Assembly: GCF_002813375.1 (NCBI RefSeq)
Contig: NZ_PHUJ01000003.1
Location: 4,712,001 to 4,776,000, forward strand
Source: Pseudonocardia alni
GTDB taxonomy: Bacteria; Actinomycetota; Actinomycetes; Mycobacteriales; Pseudonocardiaceae
Length of the DNA: 64,000 nucleotides
Direction of reading: 5' to 3'
The position numbers and the translations under genes are program-made. The notes under the pieces are model-generated. The model was not told the origin of the DNA, did no database searches, and was given only the letters and a program-made list of their open reading frames with translations. Shown piece by piece: positions 50,775 to 58,432 of this stretch (the first letter of the stretch is position 1; each line of letters opens with the position of its first letter).

Positions 50775-51214
50775 TGGGCGTGCACGACGTGCTCGATGTG
50801 GTCTCCGCCACGCTGATGCTTGCCGGTGGGCTGTCCTGCCTGCTCGGCGCGCTCGGGCTGGTCCGGCTGCCGGACCTGCCCGCCCGGCTGCAGGCCACCA
50901 CCAAGCCGCAGACCCTGGGGCTGCTGCTGATCCTGCTGGGCGTCGCGGTGAACCTGGAGTTCGAGAACTCCTCGACGCTGATCCTGGTGGTGCTGTTCCA
51001 GGTGCTGACGGCGCCGGTCATCTCGCAGGTGGTCGGTCGCTCGGCCTACCGCAGCGGCGCGATCGACCGGGACGCACTCGTCGTCGACGACCTGGGGGAG
51101 GACATCGACGCCGACGCGCGCGCCCGGGAGGTGCGGACGGTTCAGCCGTCGTCGCCGGAGCCGGGTCCGTCCTCGCGCAGCGTCGACGGGGTCGACCGGG
51201 CACCGGAGCGGTAG
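50774..51214 (+). CDS. mnhG: Na+/H+ antiporter subunit G
   Basis: 146 residues. Three helices in the first ~90: VLDVVSATLMLAGGLSCLLGALGLVRLPDLPARLQATTKPQTLG, with the RLPDxxARxxAxTKxxTLG signature, then a hydrophobic pair. A soluble tail of about 50 residues ends in Ser/Pro/Arg-rich sequence. ATG 50774 shares one base with the mnhF stop. It is the last gene of the operon. Confidence 0.94.
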   Translation: MGVHDVLDVVSATLMLAGGLSCLLGALGLVRLPDLPARLQATTKPQTLGLLLILLGVAVNLEFENSSTLILVVLFQVLTAPVISQVVGRSAYRSGAIDRDALVVDDLGEDIDADARAREVRTVQPSSPEPGPSSRSVDGVDRAPER

Positions 51215-51281
51215 GACGGCCGCCCCGGGGGGCGACGCACACGGTTCGGGGCCCCCGGCGTGGCGGTCCGCGGGCGCTTCG

Positions 51282-51287
51282 TACCCT
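51282..51287 (+). promoter_or_regulatory. -10 box of a probable leaderless gamma-carbonic anhydrase transcript
   Basis: TACCCT lies exactly 6 bases before GTG 51294, with no ribosome site. Confidence 0.5.
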
Positions 51288-51293
51288 CGCGGT

Positions 51294-51818
51294 GTGCCTC
51301 TGTACGCGCTCGGTGACGCCGAACCGGACATCCACCCGACCGCCTACGTCCATCCGGACGCCGTCGTGATCGGCAACGTGACGCTGGGCCCGGAGTCCAC
51401 CGTCTGGCCCACCGCGGTGCTGCGCGGTGACGACGGCCGGATCGAGGTCGGTGCCCGCAGCAGCATCCAGGACGGGTCGATCATCCACACGACCCTGCGG
51501 GAGCCGACGATCATCGGGGACGAGGTGACCGTCGGGCACAACGTGCACATCGAGGCGGCCACCATCGGCAACCGGGCGCTCATCTCGTCGGGCTCGGTGG
51601 TGCTGAACGGCTCGACGATCGGCGAGGGCGCGGTCGTCGCCGCCGGCGCGGTGGTGTCGCCGAAGGCCGACGTGCCCGCGTACCGGATGGCGCTGGGCGT
51701 GCCCGCCCGCGTCCGCGACGGTTACGAGGTGCCCGCCGACCGCTGGCGGTACGCCGTGGAGTCCTACGTCGACCGGGGCCGCCGCTTCGCGTCGCAGCTG
51801 CGCCGGCTGGAGGGCTGA
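51294..51818 (+). CDS. Gamma-carbonic anhydrase family protein
   Basis: 174 residues forming a left-handed beta helix of hexapeptide repeats (for example AVVIGNVTLGPESTVWPTAVLRGD). The three zinc-ligand histidines of the family are present in DGSIIHTT and VGHNVHIEA. It may hydrate CO2 or simply bind metal; many YrdA-like members have no measured activity. The start is GTG 51294, apparently leaderless. The next gene ung starts at the last base of its stop, so the two are co-transcribed. Confidence 0.92.
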   Translation: MPLYALGDAEPDIHPTAYVHPDAVVIGNVTLGPESTVWPTAVLRGDDGRIEVGARSSIQDGSIIHTTLREPTIIGDEVTVGHNVHIEAATIGNRALISSGSVVLNGSTIGEGAVVAAGAVVSPKADVPAYRMALGVPARVRDGYEVPADRWRYAVESYVDRGRRFASQLRRLEG

Positions 51819-52495
51819 TGGCCAAGCCGCTGAACGAGGTCGTCGAGGCCGGGTGGGCCCAGGCCCTGGAACCGGTCGCCGAGACGATCACCGCGATGGG
51901 CGAGTTCCTGCGCGCCGAGATCGCCGCGGGCCGCCGTTACCTGCCCGCCGGGGCGAACGTGCTGCGCGCGTTCCAGCAGCCCTTCGACGAGGTCCGGGTG
52001 CTGCTCGTCGGACAGGACCCGTACCCGACCCCGGGCCACGCGGTCGGGCTGTCGTTCTCCGTCGCCCCCGAGACCCGCCCGCTGCCGCGCTCGCTGCAGA
52101 ACATCTTCCGCGAGTACGCCGAGGACCTCGGGCACCCGGCGCCCACCTCCGGTGACCTGACCCCGTGGACCGAGCAGGGCGTGCTGCTGCTCAACCGGTG
52201 CCTGACCGTCGCCCCCGGGGAGCCGGCCTCGCACCGCAACAAGGGCTGGGAGGAGGTCACCGAGCAGGCGATCCGCGCCCTGGTGGCCCGCGACGCCGAG
52301 CCGATGGTCGCGATCCTGTGGGGCCGCGACGCCCGCGACCTCGCTCCGCTGCTGGAGGACGTGCCGACGATCGAGTCGGCCCACCCGTCGCCGATGTCGG
52401 CCGACCGCGGCTTCTTCGGGTCGCGGCCCTTCAGCCGGGCCAACGACCTGCTGGAGGAGATCGGCGGGGAACCCGTCGACTGGAAGCTGCCCTAG
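51818..52495 (+). CDS. ung: Uracil-DNA glycosylase
   Basis: 225 residues. It removes uracil from DNA as the first step of base excision repair. The water-activating loop GQDPYPTPGHAVGLSFSV holds the catalytic Asp. LLNRCLTV matches the uracil-binding strand, and the late loop HPSPMSADRGFFGSRPFSRAN holds the catalytic His and the DNA-intercalating segment. ATG 51818 overlaps the previous stop. In mycobacteria ung follows thiL, as I recall; here the two are 19 kb apart. Confidence 0.96.
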   Translation: MAKPLNEVVEAGWAQALEPVAETITAMGEFLRAEIAAGRRYLPAGANVLRAFQQPFDEVRVLLVGQDPYPTPGHAVGLSFSVAPETRPLPRSLQNIFREYAEDLGHPAPTSGDLTPWTEQGVLLLNRCLTVAPGEPASHRNKGWEEVTEQAIRALVARDAEPMVAILWGRDARDLAPLLEDVPTIESAHPSPMSADRGFFGSRPFSRANDLLEEIGGEPVDWKLP

Positions 52496-52498
52496 GCT
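52493..52498 (+). promoter_or_regulatory. -10 box of a probable leaderless DUF1707 transcript
   Basis: TAGGCT overlaps the end of ung and lies 7 bases before GTG 52506. No Shine-Dalgarno is seen. Confidence 0.45.
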
Positions 52499-52505
52499 GG
52501 ACCGG

Positions 52506-53111
52506 GTGGACGACCCGGGGGACATGCGCATATCGGATGCCGACCGTGAGGCGGCGGCCCGCCGGCTGCACGACGCGGTCGGCGAGGGCCGCATCACGTT
52601 GAGCGAGCTGGAGGAACGGCTCGACGCGGTCTACGCCGCGCGCGTCGCCCGGGACCTGGAGCCGCCGCTGGCGGACCTGCCGGGCGGGCTGCCGCCGTCG
52701 GTCACCGCTCTGGCGCCCGTCCCCGCCCGTCCGCCCGCGCCGTCGGAGCGGGTGCGGCTGACGACCGCGGCGGGGACGATCAAGCGCACCGGGGACTGGC
52801 AGGTTCCCGCGGCGCTGCACCTGTCGTCGTCGATGGGGACCATCCACCTCGACCTGTCCGAGGTGCGGTCGCTGCCGCCGCGGATCGACGTCGAGGTCGC
52901 ACTCGGGATGGGCGAGGTCGTGCTGGTCCTGCCCGAGGGCGGCACCGCCGACGTCGACGGCACGAAGGCGTCCTGGGGCGAGGTGAAGACCCGGGTGCCA
53001 TCGACGCCCGGGGCGGCCGGGCCGCACCTCGTGGTGCACGGCAAGGTCGGCATGGGCTCGGTCACCGTGCGCGGGGCACGCCGCAGCTGGTGGCGCTCCG
53101 TGGTCGGCTGA
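52506..53111 (+). CDS. DUF1707 domain protein with LiaF-like C-terminus
   Basis: 201 residues. Residues ~7-60 are a DUF1707 domain: MRISDADREAAARRLHDAV, GRITLSELEERLDAVYAAR and DLEPPLADLP. The C-terminal half (about 80-190) has short beta strands such as HLSSSMGTIHLDLSEV and MGEVVLVLPEGG, like the DUF2154/LiaF-type beta-helical domain of envelope-stress proteins. No membrane helix is visible between them. It is probably a cytoplasmic or peripheral protein tied to envelope stress; function is not established. Confidence 0.85.
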   Translation: MDDPGDMRISDADREAAARRLHDAVGEGRITLSELEERLDAVYAARVARDLEPPLADLPGGLPPSVTALAPVPARPPAPSERVRLTTAAGTIKRTGDWQVPAALHLSSSMGTIHLDLSEVRSLPPRIDVEVALGMGEVVLVLPEGGTADVDGTKASWGEVKTRVPSTPGAAGPHLVVHGKVGMGSVTVRGARRSWWRSVVG

Positions 53112-53131
53112 GCCGAGCCCGGGAACGACGA

Positions 53132-53158
53132 AGGCCCGGTCCCCAGGGGACCGGGCCT
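53132..53158. terminator. Bidirectional terminator
   Basis: AGGCCCGGTCC (53132-53142) pairs with GGACCGGGCCT (53148-53158) around a 5-base loop. It sits between the converging DUF1707 gene and rpmB and can serve both. Confidence 0.8.
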
Positions 53159-53183
53159 CGATCGTGGTTCGGGTCTCGCGCAC

Positions 53184-53375
53184 TCAGACGCGGGTCACCT
53201 TGCCCGCCTTCAGGCAGGAGGTGCAGGCGTTGATCCGACGGCGGTTGCCGCCGTTGATCGCGGCGCGCACCGTCTGGATGTTGGGGTTCCAGCGGCGGTG
53301 GGTGCGGCGGTGCGAGTGCGAGACGGACATGCCGAAGCCCGGACCCTTGCCACAGACGTCGCAGACGGCAGCCAC
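53184..53375 (-). CDS. rpmB: 50S ribosomal protein L28, zinc-binding form
   Basis: 63 residues: AAVCDVCGKGPGFGMSVSHSHRRTHRRWNPN is the L28 signature. Both CxxC pairs (CDVC and CTSC) are intact, so this is the zinc-ribbon (C+) form expressed when zinc is available. GTG 53375 has GAGGAG 8 bases upstream and gives the family length; GTG 53384 would add three residues. It is divergent from the FakA-like gene. Confidence 0.96.
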   Translation of the reverse strand: MAAVCDVCGKGPGFGMSVSHSHRRTHRRWNPNIQTVRAAINGGNRRRINACTSCLKAGKVTRV

Positions 53376-53519
53376 GTCGGACACTCCTCGGGTTGACGAA
53401 CAGATTCACGAACAGATTCTCGGCACGGACGTGCCGAGGCTCGGCCTTCAATTCTAGCCACGCCCGTGTCGTGACCGGCGCGCGGGGCCGTCCCGCGGCA
53501 CCGGAGGCCTCCGCGCACC

Positions 53520-53525
53520 TAGTGT
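53520..53525 (+). promoter_or_regulatory. -10 box of a probable leaderless fakA-like transcript
   Basis: TAGTGT lies 7 bases before GTG 53533, with no ribosome site. Confidence 0.45.
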
Positions 53526-53532
53526 GGGGCCC

Positions 53533-55341
53533 GTGGCCTCGCCGTTCGACCCCGCGCTGCTGCGCCGCTGGATCGACGCCGCCGCCGAGCGGCTCACCGC
53601 CGGCCGGGCCGAGATCGACCGCATCAACGTCTTCCCGGTCGCCGACCACGACACCGGGTCGAACCTGCTGCTGACCGCCCGTGCGGCTGCCTCGGCCCCG
53701 CTGGACGGGGACTCCCCGGCCGCCGATGCCCCCGCCGCGGACCCCGCCGCCGAGGACGTCCGGCCGGTGCGTGCCGCGGCGGCCCTGGCCGCGGCCGCGG
53801 TGCGCGGGGCCCGCGGGAACTCCGGTCTGATCCTGTCCCAGCTGTTCCGGGGCCTGGCCGAGGAGCTGGAGGCCGCGGCCGCACGACGGCCGAACACCCC
53901 GGCCGGTGAGTTGCTCGCCGGGGCGCTGCGGCGGGCCGCGGCGCTGGCGGCCGTCGCGGTGTCCGCGCCGCGCCCGGGGACCGCGCTCACCGTGCTCGAC
54001 GCCGCAGCCGCAGCCGTGGCGGCGCGGGTGGCGGCCGGGGCGGCCACCGGGCCGTCCTCCGCCGGTGCGGAGCTCACCCGGGTCGCCGACCTGCCCGACC
54101 CGTCCGGCCGCGCCGACCCGTCCGGCCGCGCCGACCCGTCCGGCCGCGCCGACCCGTCCGGCCGCGCCGACCCCGACGGCGGGGGCCTCGACACGACCGG
54201 TGCGCTCGCCGAGGCCGCCCGGGTGGCCGCGGACGCGGCTCGGGCCGCGCTGGCCCGGGCCACCGGGCGCCCACCCGAGCTGGTGCGGGCCGGGGTCGTC
54301 GACGCGGGCGGGCTGGGCCTGGTCGTCGTGCTGGACGCGCTGGTCGCCGCGGCGGGCGGCGATCCGGGGCCGCCGCCGTCGTCGCAGGTGGGGACGCCCG
54401 GTCCGGCCTCGACGGTCACCGCCGACGGCGAACTCGTGCCGTGGGTGCCCCAGCCGGTCTACGAGGTCACCTACTGGCTGCCCGGGCCCGACCCGGCCGC
54501 GCTGGAGACGCTGCGTGCCCGGCTCGCCGGGCTCGGGGACTCGGTCGGTCTCGCCGGGGACGGCGGTGGCGGGGTGATGGTGCACGTGCACACCACCGAG
54601 GCCGGGCCCGCGGTCGAGGCGGGACTGGCGGTCGGGCGCCCGTCGGGGATCCGGATCGAGGCGTTGCCGCCGGCGCCGCCGACCCGGGACCGCGCGGTCC
54701 TGCTGATGATCGAGAGCAGCGGGGCCGGGGCGCTGGCCCGGGCCGCGGGCGGGAACGTGCTGGTCGCCGACCCGGACCCGACCGTCGACGAGGTCCTGGC
54801 CGCGATCCGCGCGACCGGCGCCGAGCACGTCGTGGTGCTGCCGTGCGCGACGCACCGGCGCACGGTCACCGAGACCGCGGCCGAGCGGGTGCGGTTCGAG
54901 GGCATCGACGTGGTGGTGATCCCGGCGAGCTCGGTGCTGCAGGGCCTGGCCGCGCTCGCGGTGCACGACCCGGCCCGTCGCGCCCCGGACGACGTCGTCG
55001 CGATGGCCGAGGCCGCGGCCGCCACCCGGACCGGTGGGCTGGCCGTCGCGGAGGCCGAGGCGCTCACCTGGGCCGGTCCCTGCCGCCCGGGGGAGATCCT
55101 CGGGATCTCCGACGGCGAGGTCGTGCTGATCGCCCCGGATCTCGCTGTCGGTGCCCTGTGGTTGGCTCACCGCATGCTCACTCCGGGTGGGGAGCTGGTG
55201 ACCGTGCTGCTCGGCTCGGCCGCCCCCGACGAGCTCGGGGAGCGGTTCGCCGAGGACCTGCGCCGCACCCACCCGGAGGTCGACGTCGTGGTGCACCGGG
55301 GGGAGCAGGGCGACTACCCGCTGGTGCTGGGAGTGGAGTAG
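53533..55341 (+). CDS. DAK2-domain fatty-acid kinase-like protein (FakA/YloV type)
   Basis: About 602 residues. The N-terminal DhaL-like kinase domain has INVFPVADHDTGSNLLLTA, with the Mg-binding aspartates, and VRGARGNSGLILSQLFRG. The C-terminal half is the FakA_C region (GTGAEHVVVLPCATHRRTV-like ATGAEHVVVLPCATHRRTV, then GIDVVVIPASSVLQGLAAL). FakA phosphorylates fatty acids held by a FakB (DegV) partner; none is adjacent. A DPSGRA hexapeptide is repeated four times in a loop of the kinase domain. GTG 53533 is chosen over 53524 because of the TAGTGT box. The stop directly abuts the recG ATG. Confidence 0.9.
   Translation: MASPFDPALLRRWIDAAAERLTAGRAEIDRINVFPVADHDTGSNLLLTARAAASAPLDGDSPAADAPAADPAAEDVRPVRAAAALAAAAVRGARGNSGLILSQLFRGLAEELEAAAARRPNTPAGELLAGALRRAAALAAVAVSAPRPGTALTVLDAAAAAVAARVAAGAATGPSSAGAELTRVADLPDPSGRADPSGRADPSGRADPSGRADPDGGGLDTTGALAEAARVAADAARAALARATGRPPELVRAGVVDAGGLGLVVVLDALVAAAGGDPGPPPSSQVGTPGPASTVTADGELVPWVPQPVYEVTYWLPGPDPAALETLRARLAGLGDSVGLAGDGGGGVMVHVHTTEAGPAVEAGLAVGRPSGIRIEALPPAPPTRDRAVLLMIESSGAGALARAAGGNVLVADPDPTVDEVLAAIRATGAEHVVVLPCATHRRTVTETAAERVRFEGIDVVVIPASSVLQGLAALAVHDPARRAPDDVVAMAEAAAATRTGGLAVAEAEALTWAGPCRPGEILGISDGEVVLIAPDLAVGALWLAHRMLTPGGELVTVLLGSAAPDELGERFAEDLRRTHPEVDVVVHRGEQGDYPLVLGVE
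54097..54168 (+). repeat. Four tandem 18-bp coding repeats
   Basis: GACCCGTCCGGCCGCGCC is repeated at 54097, 54115, 54133 and 54151, encoding DPSGRA four times in the fakA-like gene. The copies are identical, suggesting recent expansion, and each keeps frame. Confidence 0.92.
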
Positions 55342-57507
55342 ATGGACGACGGGTTCGACCTCGACAGCAGGCTCGACGGGCCGCTCGGGCGCAAGGCCGC
55401 CGACGCGCTGGCCCCGCTCGGGCTGGAGACCGTCGGGGACCTGCTGCGGCACTACCCGCGGCGCTACGTCGACCGCGGCCGGCTCACCGAGATCGCCGGG
55501 CTGGTCGCGGGCGAGCACGTCACCGTCGTCGCGGCGGTGGCGCGCGCCGAGCTGCGGGAGATGCGCAACCGGCGCGGGAAGATGCTCAAGGCCGTCATCC
55601 GGGACGAGAAGGGCGGCGAGCTCGACGCCACCTTCTTCAACGGCTGGAAGCTGCAGGGCTTCATCAAGCAGGGCGTCGTCGGCGTCTTCTCCGGCAAGGT
55701 CGGGGTGTTCAACAACCGGCTGCAGCTGACCCACCCGCAGTTCGAGGAGATCGAGGAGAGCGACTCGCTGCGCCCGTTCCTGTCGGTCTACCCGGCGAAC
55801 GCGAAGGTGACCTCGCAGGCCATCGCGCGCTCGGTGCGCCAGGTCCTGGAGCAGATCGACGACCCGACCGACCCGCTGCCCGAGTCGCTGCGCGAGCGGG
55901 AGAAGCTGCCCGAGCTGGGGCGGGCGCTGCGGCGCATCCACGTGCCGGAGACCGAGGCCGACCTGTTCGCCGCCCGGCACCGTCTGGTGTGGGACGAGGC
56001 GCTCGGTGTGCAGCTGGCGCTCGCGCTCCGGCGGGAGGCCGCCGTCGCGCGGCCTGCCCCGGTGTGCCCGCGCCGCGACGACGGCCTGCTCGCCGCGTTC
56101 GACGCGGGCCTCCCGTTCCCGCTGACCGAGGGCCAGCAGGAGGTCGGCGAGCAGGTCGCCGCGGACCTCGCCCGCGAGTACCCGATGAACCGCCTCGTGC
56201 AGGGCGACGTCGGCGCGGGCAAGACGATCGTCGCGCTGCGGGCGATGCTGCAGGCCGTCGACGCGGGCACCCAGGCCGCGATGCTGGCCCCCACCGAGGT
56301 CCTCGCCGCCCAGCACGCCCGCTCGCTGCGCGCGATGCTCGGCGCGCTCGGTCGCGGCGGCGAGCTCGGCGCGGGGGAGGACGCGACCGCGGTGACACTG
56401 CTGACCGGGTCGATGGGGGCGAAGGCCAAGCGGCAGGCGCTGCTCGACGCGCAGTCCGGGGCGGCGGGGATCGTCGTCGGGACCCACGCGCTGATCCAGG
56501 ACACCGTCGGGTTCGCCGAGCTGGGGCTGGTCGTGGTCGACGAGCAGCACCGGTTCGGGGTGGAGCAGCGCGACGCGCTGCGCGCCCGCGGCGAGAAGGC
56601 CCCGCACATGCTGGTCATGACGGCCACGCCGATCCCGCGCACCGTGGCCATGACCGTCTACGGGGACCTGGCGGTGTCCGAGCTGAAGGGGTTGCCGAAG
56701 GGCCGCTCCCCGGTCGCGACGACGGTCGTGCCGCTGGCCGAGCACCCGTCGTGGATCGAGCGGGTGTGGCAGCGGATCCGCGAGGAGGTCGAGGCGGGCC
56801 ACCAGTGCTACGTCGTGTGCCCCCGGGTCGGCGGGACGGAGAAGGAGGACGCCGAGGAGCCCCCGCCGGACGACGACGGCGGCGAGGAGCGGCGCGCCCC
56901 GCTCGCGGTGCTCGACATCGCCCCGCTGATCGAGGAGAAGCTGGCCGGGCTGCGGGTCGGGATCCTGCACGGCAAGCTCCCGCCGGAGGAGAAGGACACC
57001 GTGATGCGGGCCTTCGAACGCGCCGAGCTCGACGTGCTCGTCGCGACCACGGTGATCGAGGTCGGCGTCGACGTGCCGAACGCGACCGGGATCGTGCTGC
57101 TCGACGCGGACCGCTTCGGCCTGTCCCAGCTGCACCAGCTGCGCGGCCGGGTCGGCCGGGGCAGCGCACCCGGCCTGTGCCTGCTGGTCACCGACATGCC
57201 CGCCGCGACCGCCGCCCGCGAACGGCTCGACGCGATCGCCGGGACCACCGACGGCTTCGAGCTGGCCCGCCTCGACCTGGAGCTGCGCCGCGAGGGCGAC
57301 GTGCTCGGGTCGAGCCAGTCCGGCTCCCGCTCGGGGCTCAAGCTGCTGTCGCTGCTGCGCCACGGCGAGGTCATCGAGAAGGCCCAGGTGTACGCCCGGC
57401 ACCTGGTCGCCGACGACCCGGGCCTGGCCGGCCACCCGCGGCTGCGGGACCTGGTGGGGGAGACCCTCGGCGACGAGGAGCGGGCCGCCTACCTGGACAA
57501 GTCCTGA
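55342..57507 (+). CDS. recG: ATP-dependent DNA helicase RecG
   Basis: 721 residues. An N-terminal wedge (OB) domain covers about 55-150. Helicase motifs follow: I GDVGAGKTIVALRA, II DEQHRFGVEQR, III MTATPIPRT, and the later IEVGVDVPNATGIVLLDADRFGLSQLHQLRGRVGRG. RecG remodels stalled forks and branched DNA. ATG 55342 begins at the base after the fakA-like stop, so the two are translationally linked. The following gene converges with a 4-base gap. Confidence 0.96.
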   Translation: MDDGFDLDSRLDGPLGRKAADALAPLGLETVGDLLRHYPRRYVDRGRLTEIAGLVAGEHVTVVAAVARAELREMRNRRGKMLKAVIRDEKGGELDATFFNGWKLQGFIKQGVVGVFSGKVGVFNNRLQLTHPQFEEIEESDSLRPFLSVYPANAKVTSQAIARSVRQVLEQIDDPTDPLPESLREREKLPELGRALRRIHVPETEADLFAARHRLVWDEALGVQLALALRREAAVARPAPVCPRRDDGLLAAFDAGLPFPLTEGQQEVGEQVAADLAREYPMNRLVQGDVGAGKTIVALRAMLQAVDAGTQAAMLAPTEVLAAQHARSLRAMLGALGRGGELGAGEDATAVTLLTGSMGAKAKRQALLDAQSGAAGIVVGTHALIQDTVGFAELGLVVVDEQHRFGVEQRDALRARGEKAPHMLVMTATPIPRTVAMTVYGDLAVSELKGLPKGRSPVATTVVPLAEHPSWIERVWQRIREEVEAGHQCYVVCPRVGGTEKEDAEEPPPDDDGGEERRAPLAVLDIAPLIEEKLAGLRVGILHGKLPPEEKDTVMRAFERAELDVLVATTVIEVGVDVPNATGIVLLDADRFGLSQLHQLRGRVGRGSAPGLCLLVTDMPAATAARERLDAIAGTTDGFELARLDLELRREGDVLGSSQSGSRSGLKLLSLLRHGEVIEKAQVYARHLVADDPGLAGHPRLRDLVGETLGDEERAAYLDKS

Positions 57508-57511
57508 CCGG

Positions 57512-58159
57512 TCACGGCCCGGGGAGCTCGCCCCGGGCCGCGGCGTCCAGCCGGGCGCGGGCCGGGCGGGGCAGGTGTACCCGTCCGGACCGTTCCAGCC
57601 GGTCCAGCTCGACGCGGGCGCGGCCGTAGGCGGCGAGCCGCTCGGGTTCGGAGTCGGAGTCCCGCGCGGTGGTCAGCAGCTTCACCACCCGCTCGACGGT
57701 GCGCCGCTCCCCGGGGTCCAGCCCGGCGAGCCGGATCCGGTCGGCGGCGTCGACCGCGGCGGTCCAGGCGCGGCGGGCGGCGTCGACGGCGCGCACGTGG
57801 GTCCCGGCGTGCGGCTCGCCCGGGTAGCCGTCGGTGTCCAGCGCCTGGGCCTCGGCGAACGCGTCGACGAACCGGGCGGTGGCCGCCACCGTGGTGTCCG
57901 ACAGCGCGGGGCGGCGCAGCACGGCCAGCGGGTCGGCCTCGTGCGCGGCGAACTCCGCGCGCAGCCGCTGGAACTCCGCCCGCGCGCGTCGCCACGCCTG
58001 CTCCGCGGCAACGGCCTCGGACGACAGCACGGGACGTGCGCTCGGTTCCGGGGCGGGGCCGGGACCGGGGCCGCGGTCGGCGCGCAGCCGCCGGTAGGCG
58101 CCGACCACGGCCATCACCAGCAGCGCGAACGACAGCAGCTGGAACACCACGGCCACCAC
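57512..58159 (-). CDS. Membrane-anchored hypothetical protein
   Basis: 215 residues. A single N-terminal membrane helix (VVFQLLSFALLVMAVVGAYRRL) is followed by a Pro-rich linker. The helical Arg/Ala/Glu-rich soluble part includes AWRRARAEFQRLRAEFAAHEADPLAVLRRPALSD and LDPGERRTVERVVKLLTTA. No known domain is recognised. GTG 58159 has GGAGG 7 bases upstream. It converges on recG. The coherent amphipathic pattern and ribosome site support a real gene of unknown function. Confidence 0.7.
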   Translation of the reverse strand: MVAVVFQLLSFALLVMAVVGAYRRLRADRGPGPGPAPEPSARPVLSSEAVAAEQAWRRARAEFQRLRAEFAAHEADPLAVLRRPALSDTTVAATARFVDAFAEAQALDTDGYPGEPHAGTHVRAVDAARRAWTAAVDAADRIRLAGLDPGERRTVERVVKLLTTARDSDSEPERLAAYGRARVELDRLERSGRVHLPRPARARLDAAARGELPGP

Positions 58160-58432
58160 GCCACCACCTCCCCGCCGCGCCGGCCGACGGGGCCGGTACC
58201 CGCCCCACGGTGCCCGAGGTGTCCGGATCTCGCCACGCACCGGCCCCGCGACGGCACGTCGTGCCACGCCACCGGGCACCACCGGCACGGCGGGACCGGA
58301 CGACGTCCCGCTGTGTGGGCACCCTGTCCCGAGCAGTGGTCGGGACCTGGCCGGTCGTGTCAGGATCACGCGTCCGTCGCGCGGGAACCCCCGCCGCCAC
58401 GGGCGTCGTCGCCGATCGTGATGAGGAGAACG
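58160..58432. other. Gap upstream of pyruvate carboxylase, no gene seen
   Basis: 273 bases between the divergent hypothetical gene and pyc. It should contain both promoters; no clear -10/-35 pair stands out. Confidence 0.5.

Noticed and set aside
53184..53375. Zinc-independent L28 paralogue under Zur control
   Set aside because: Both CxxC pairs are intact, so this is the ordinary zinc-binding form.
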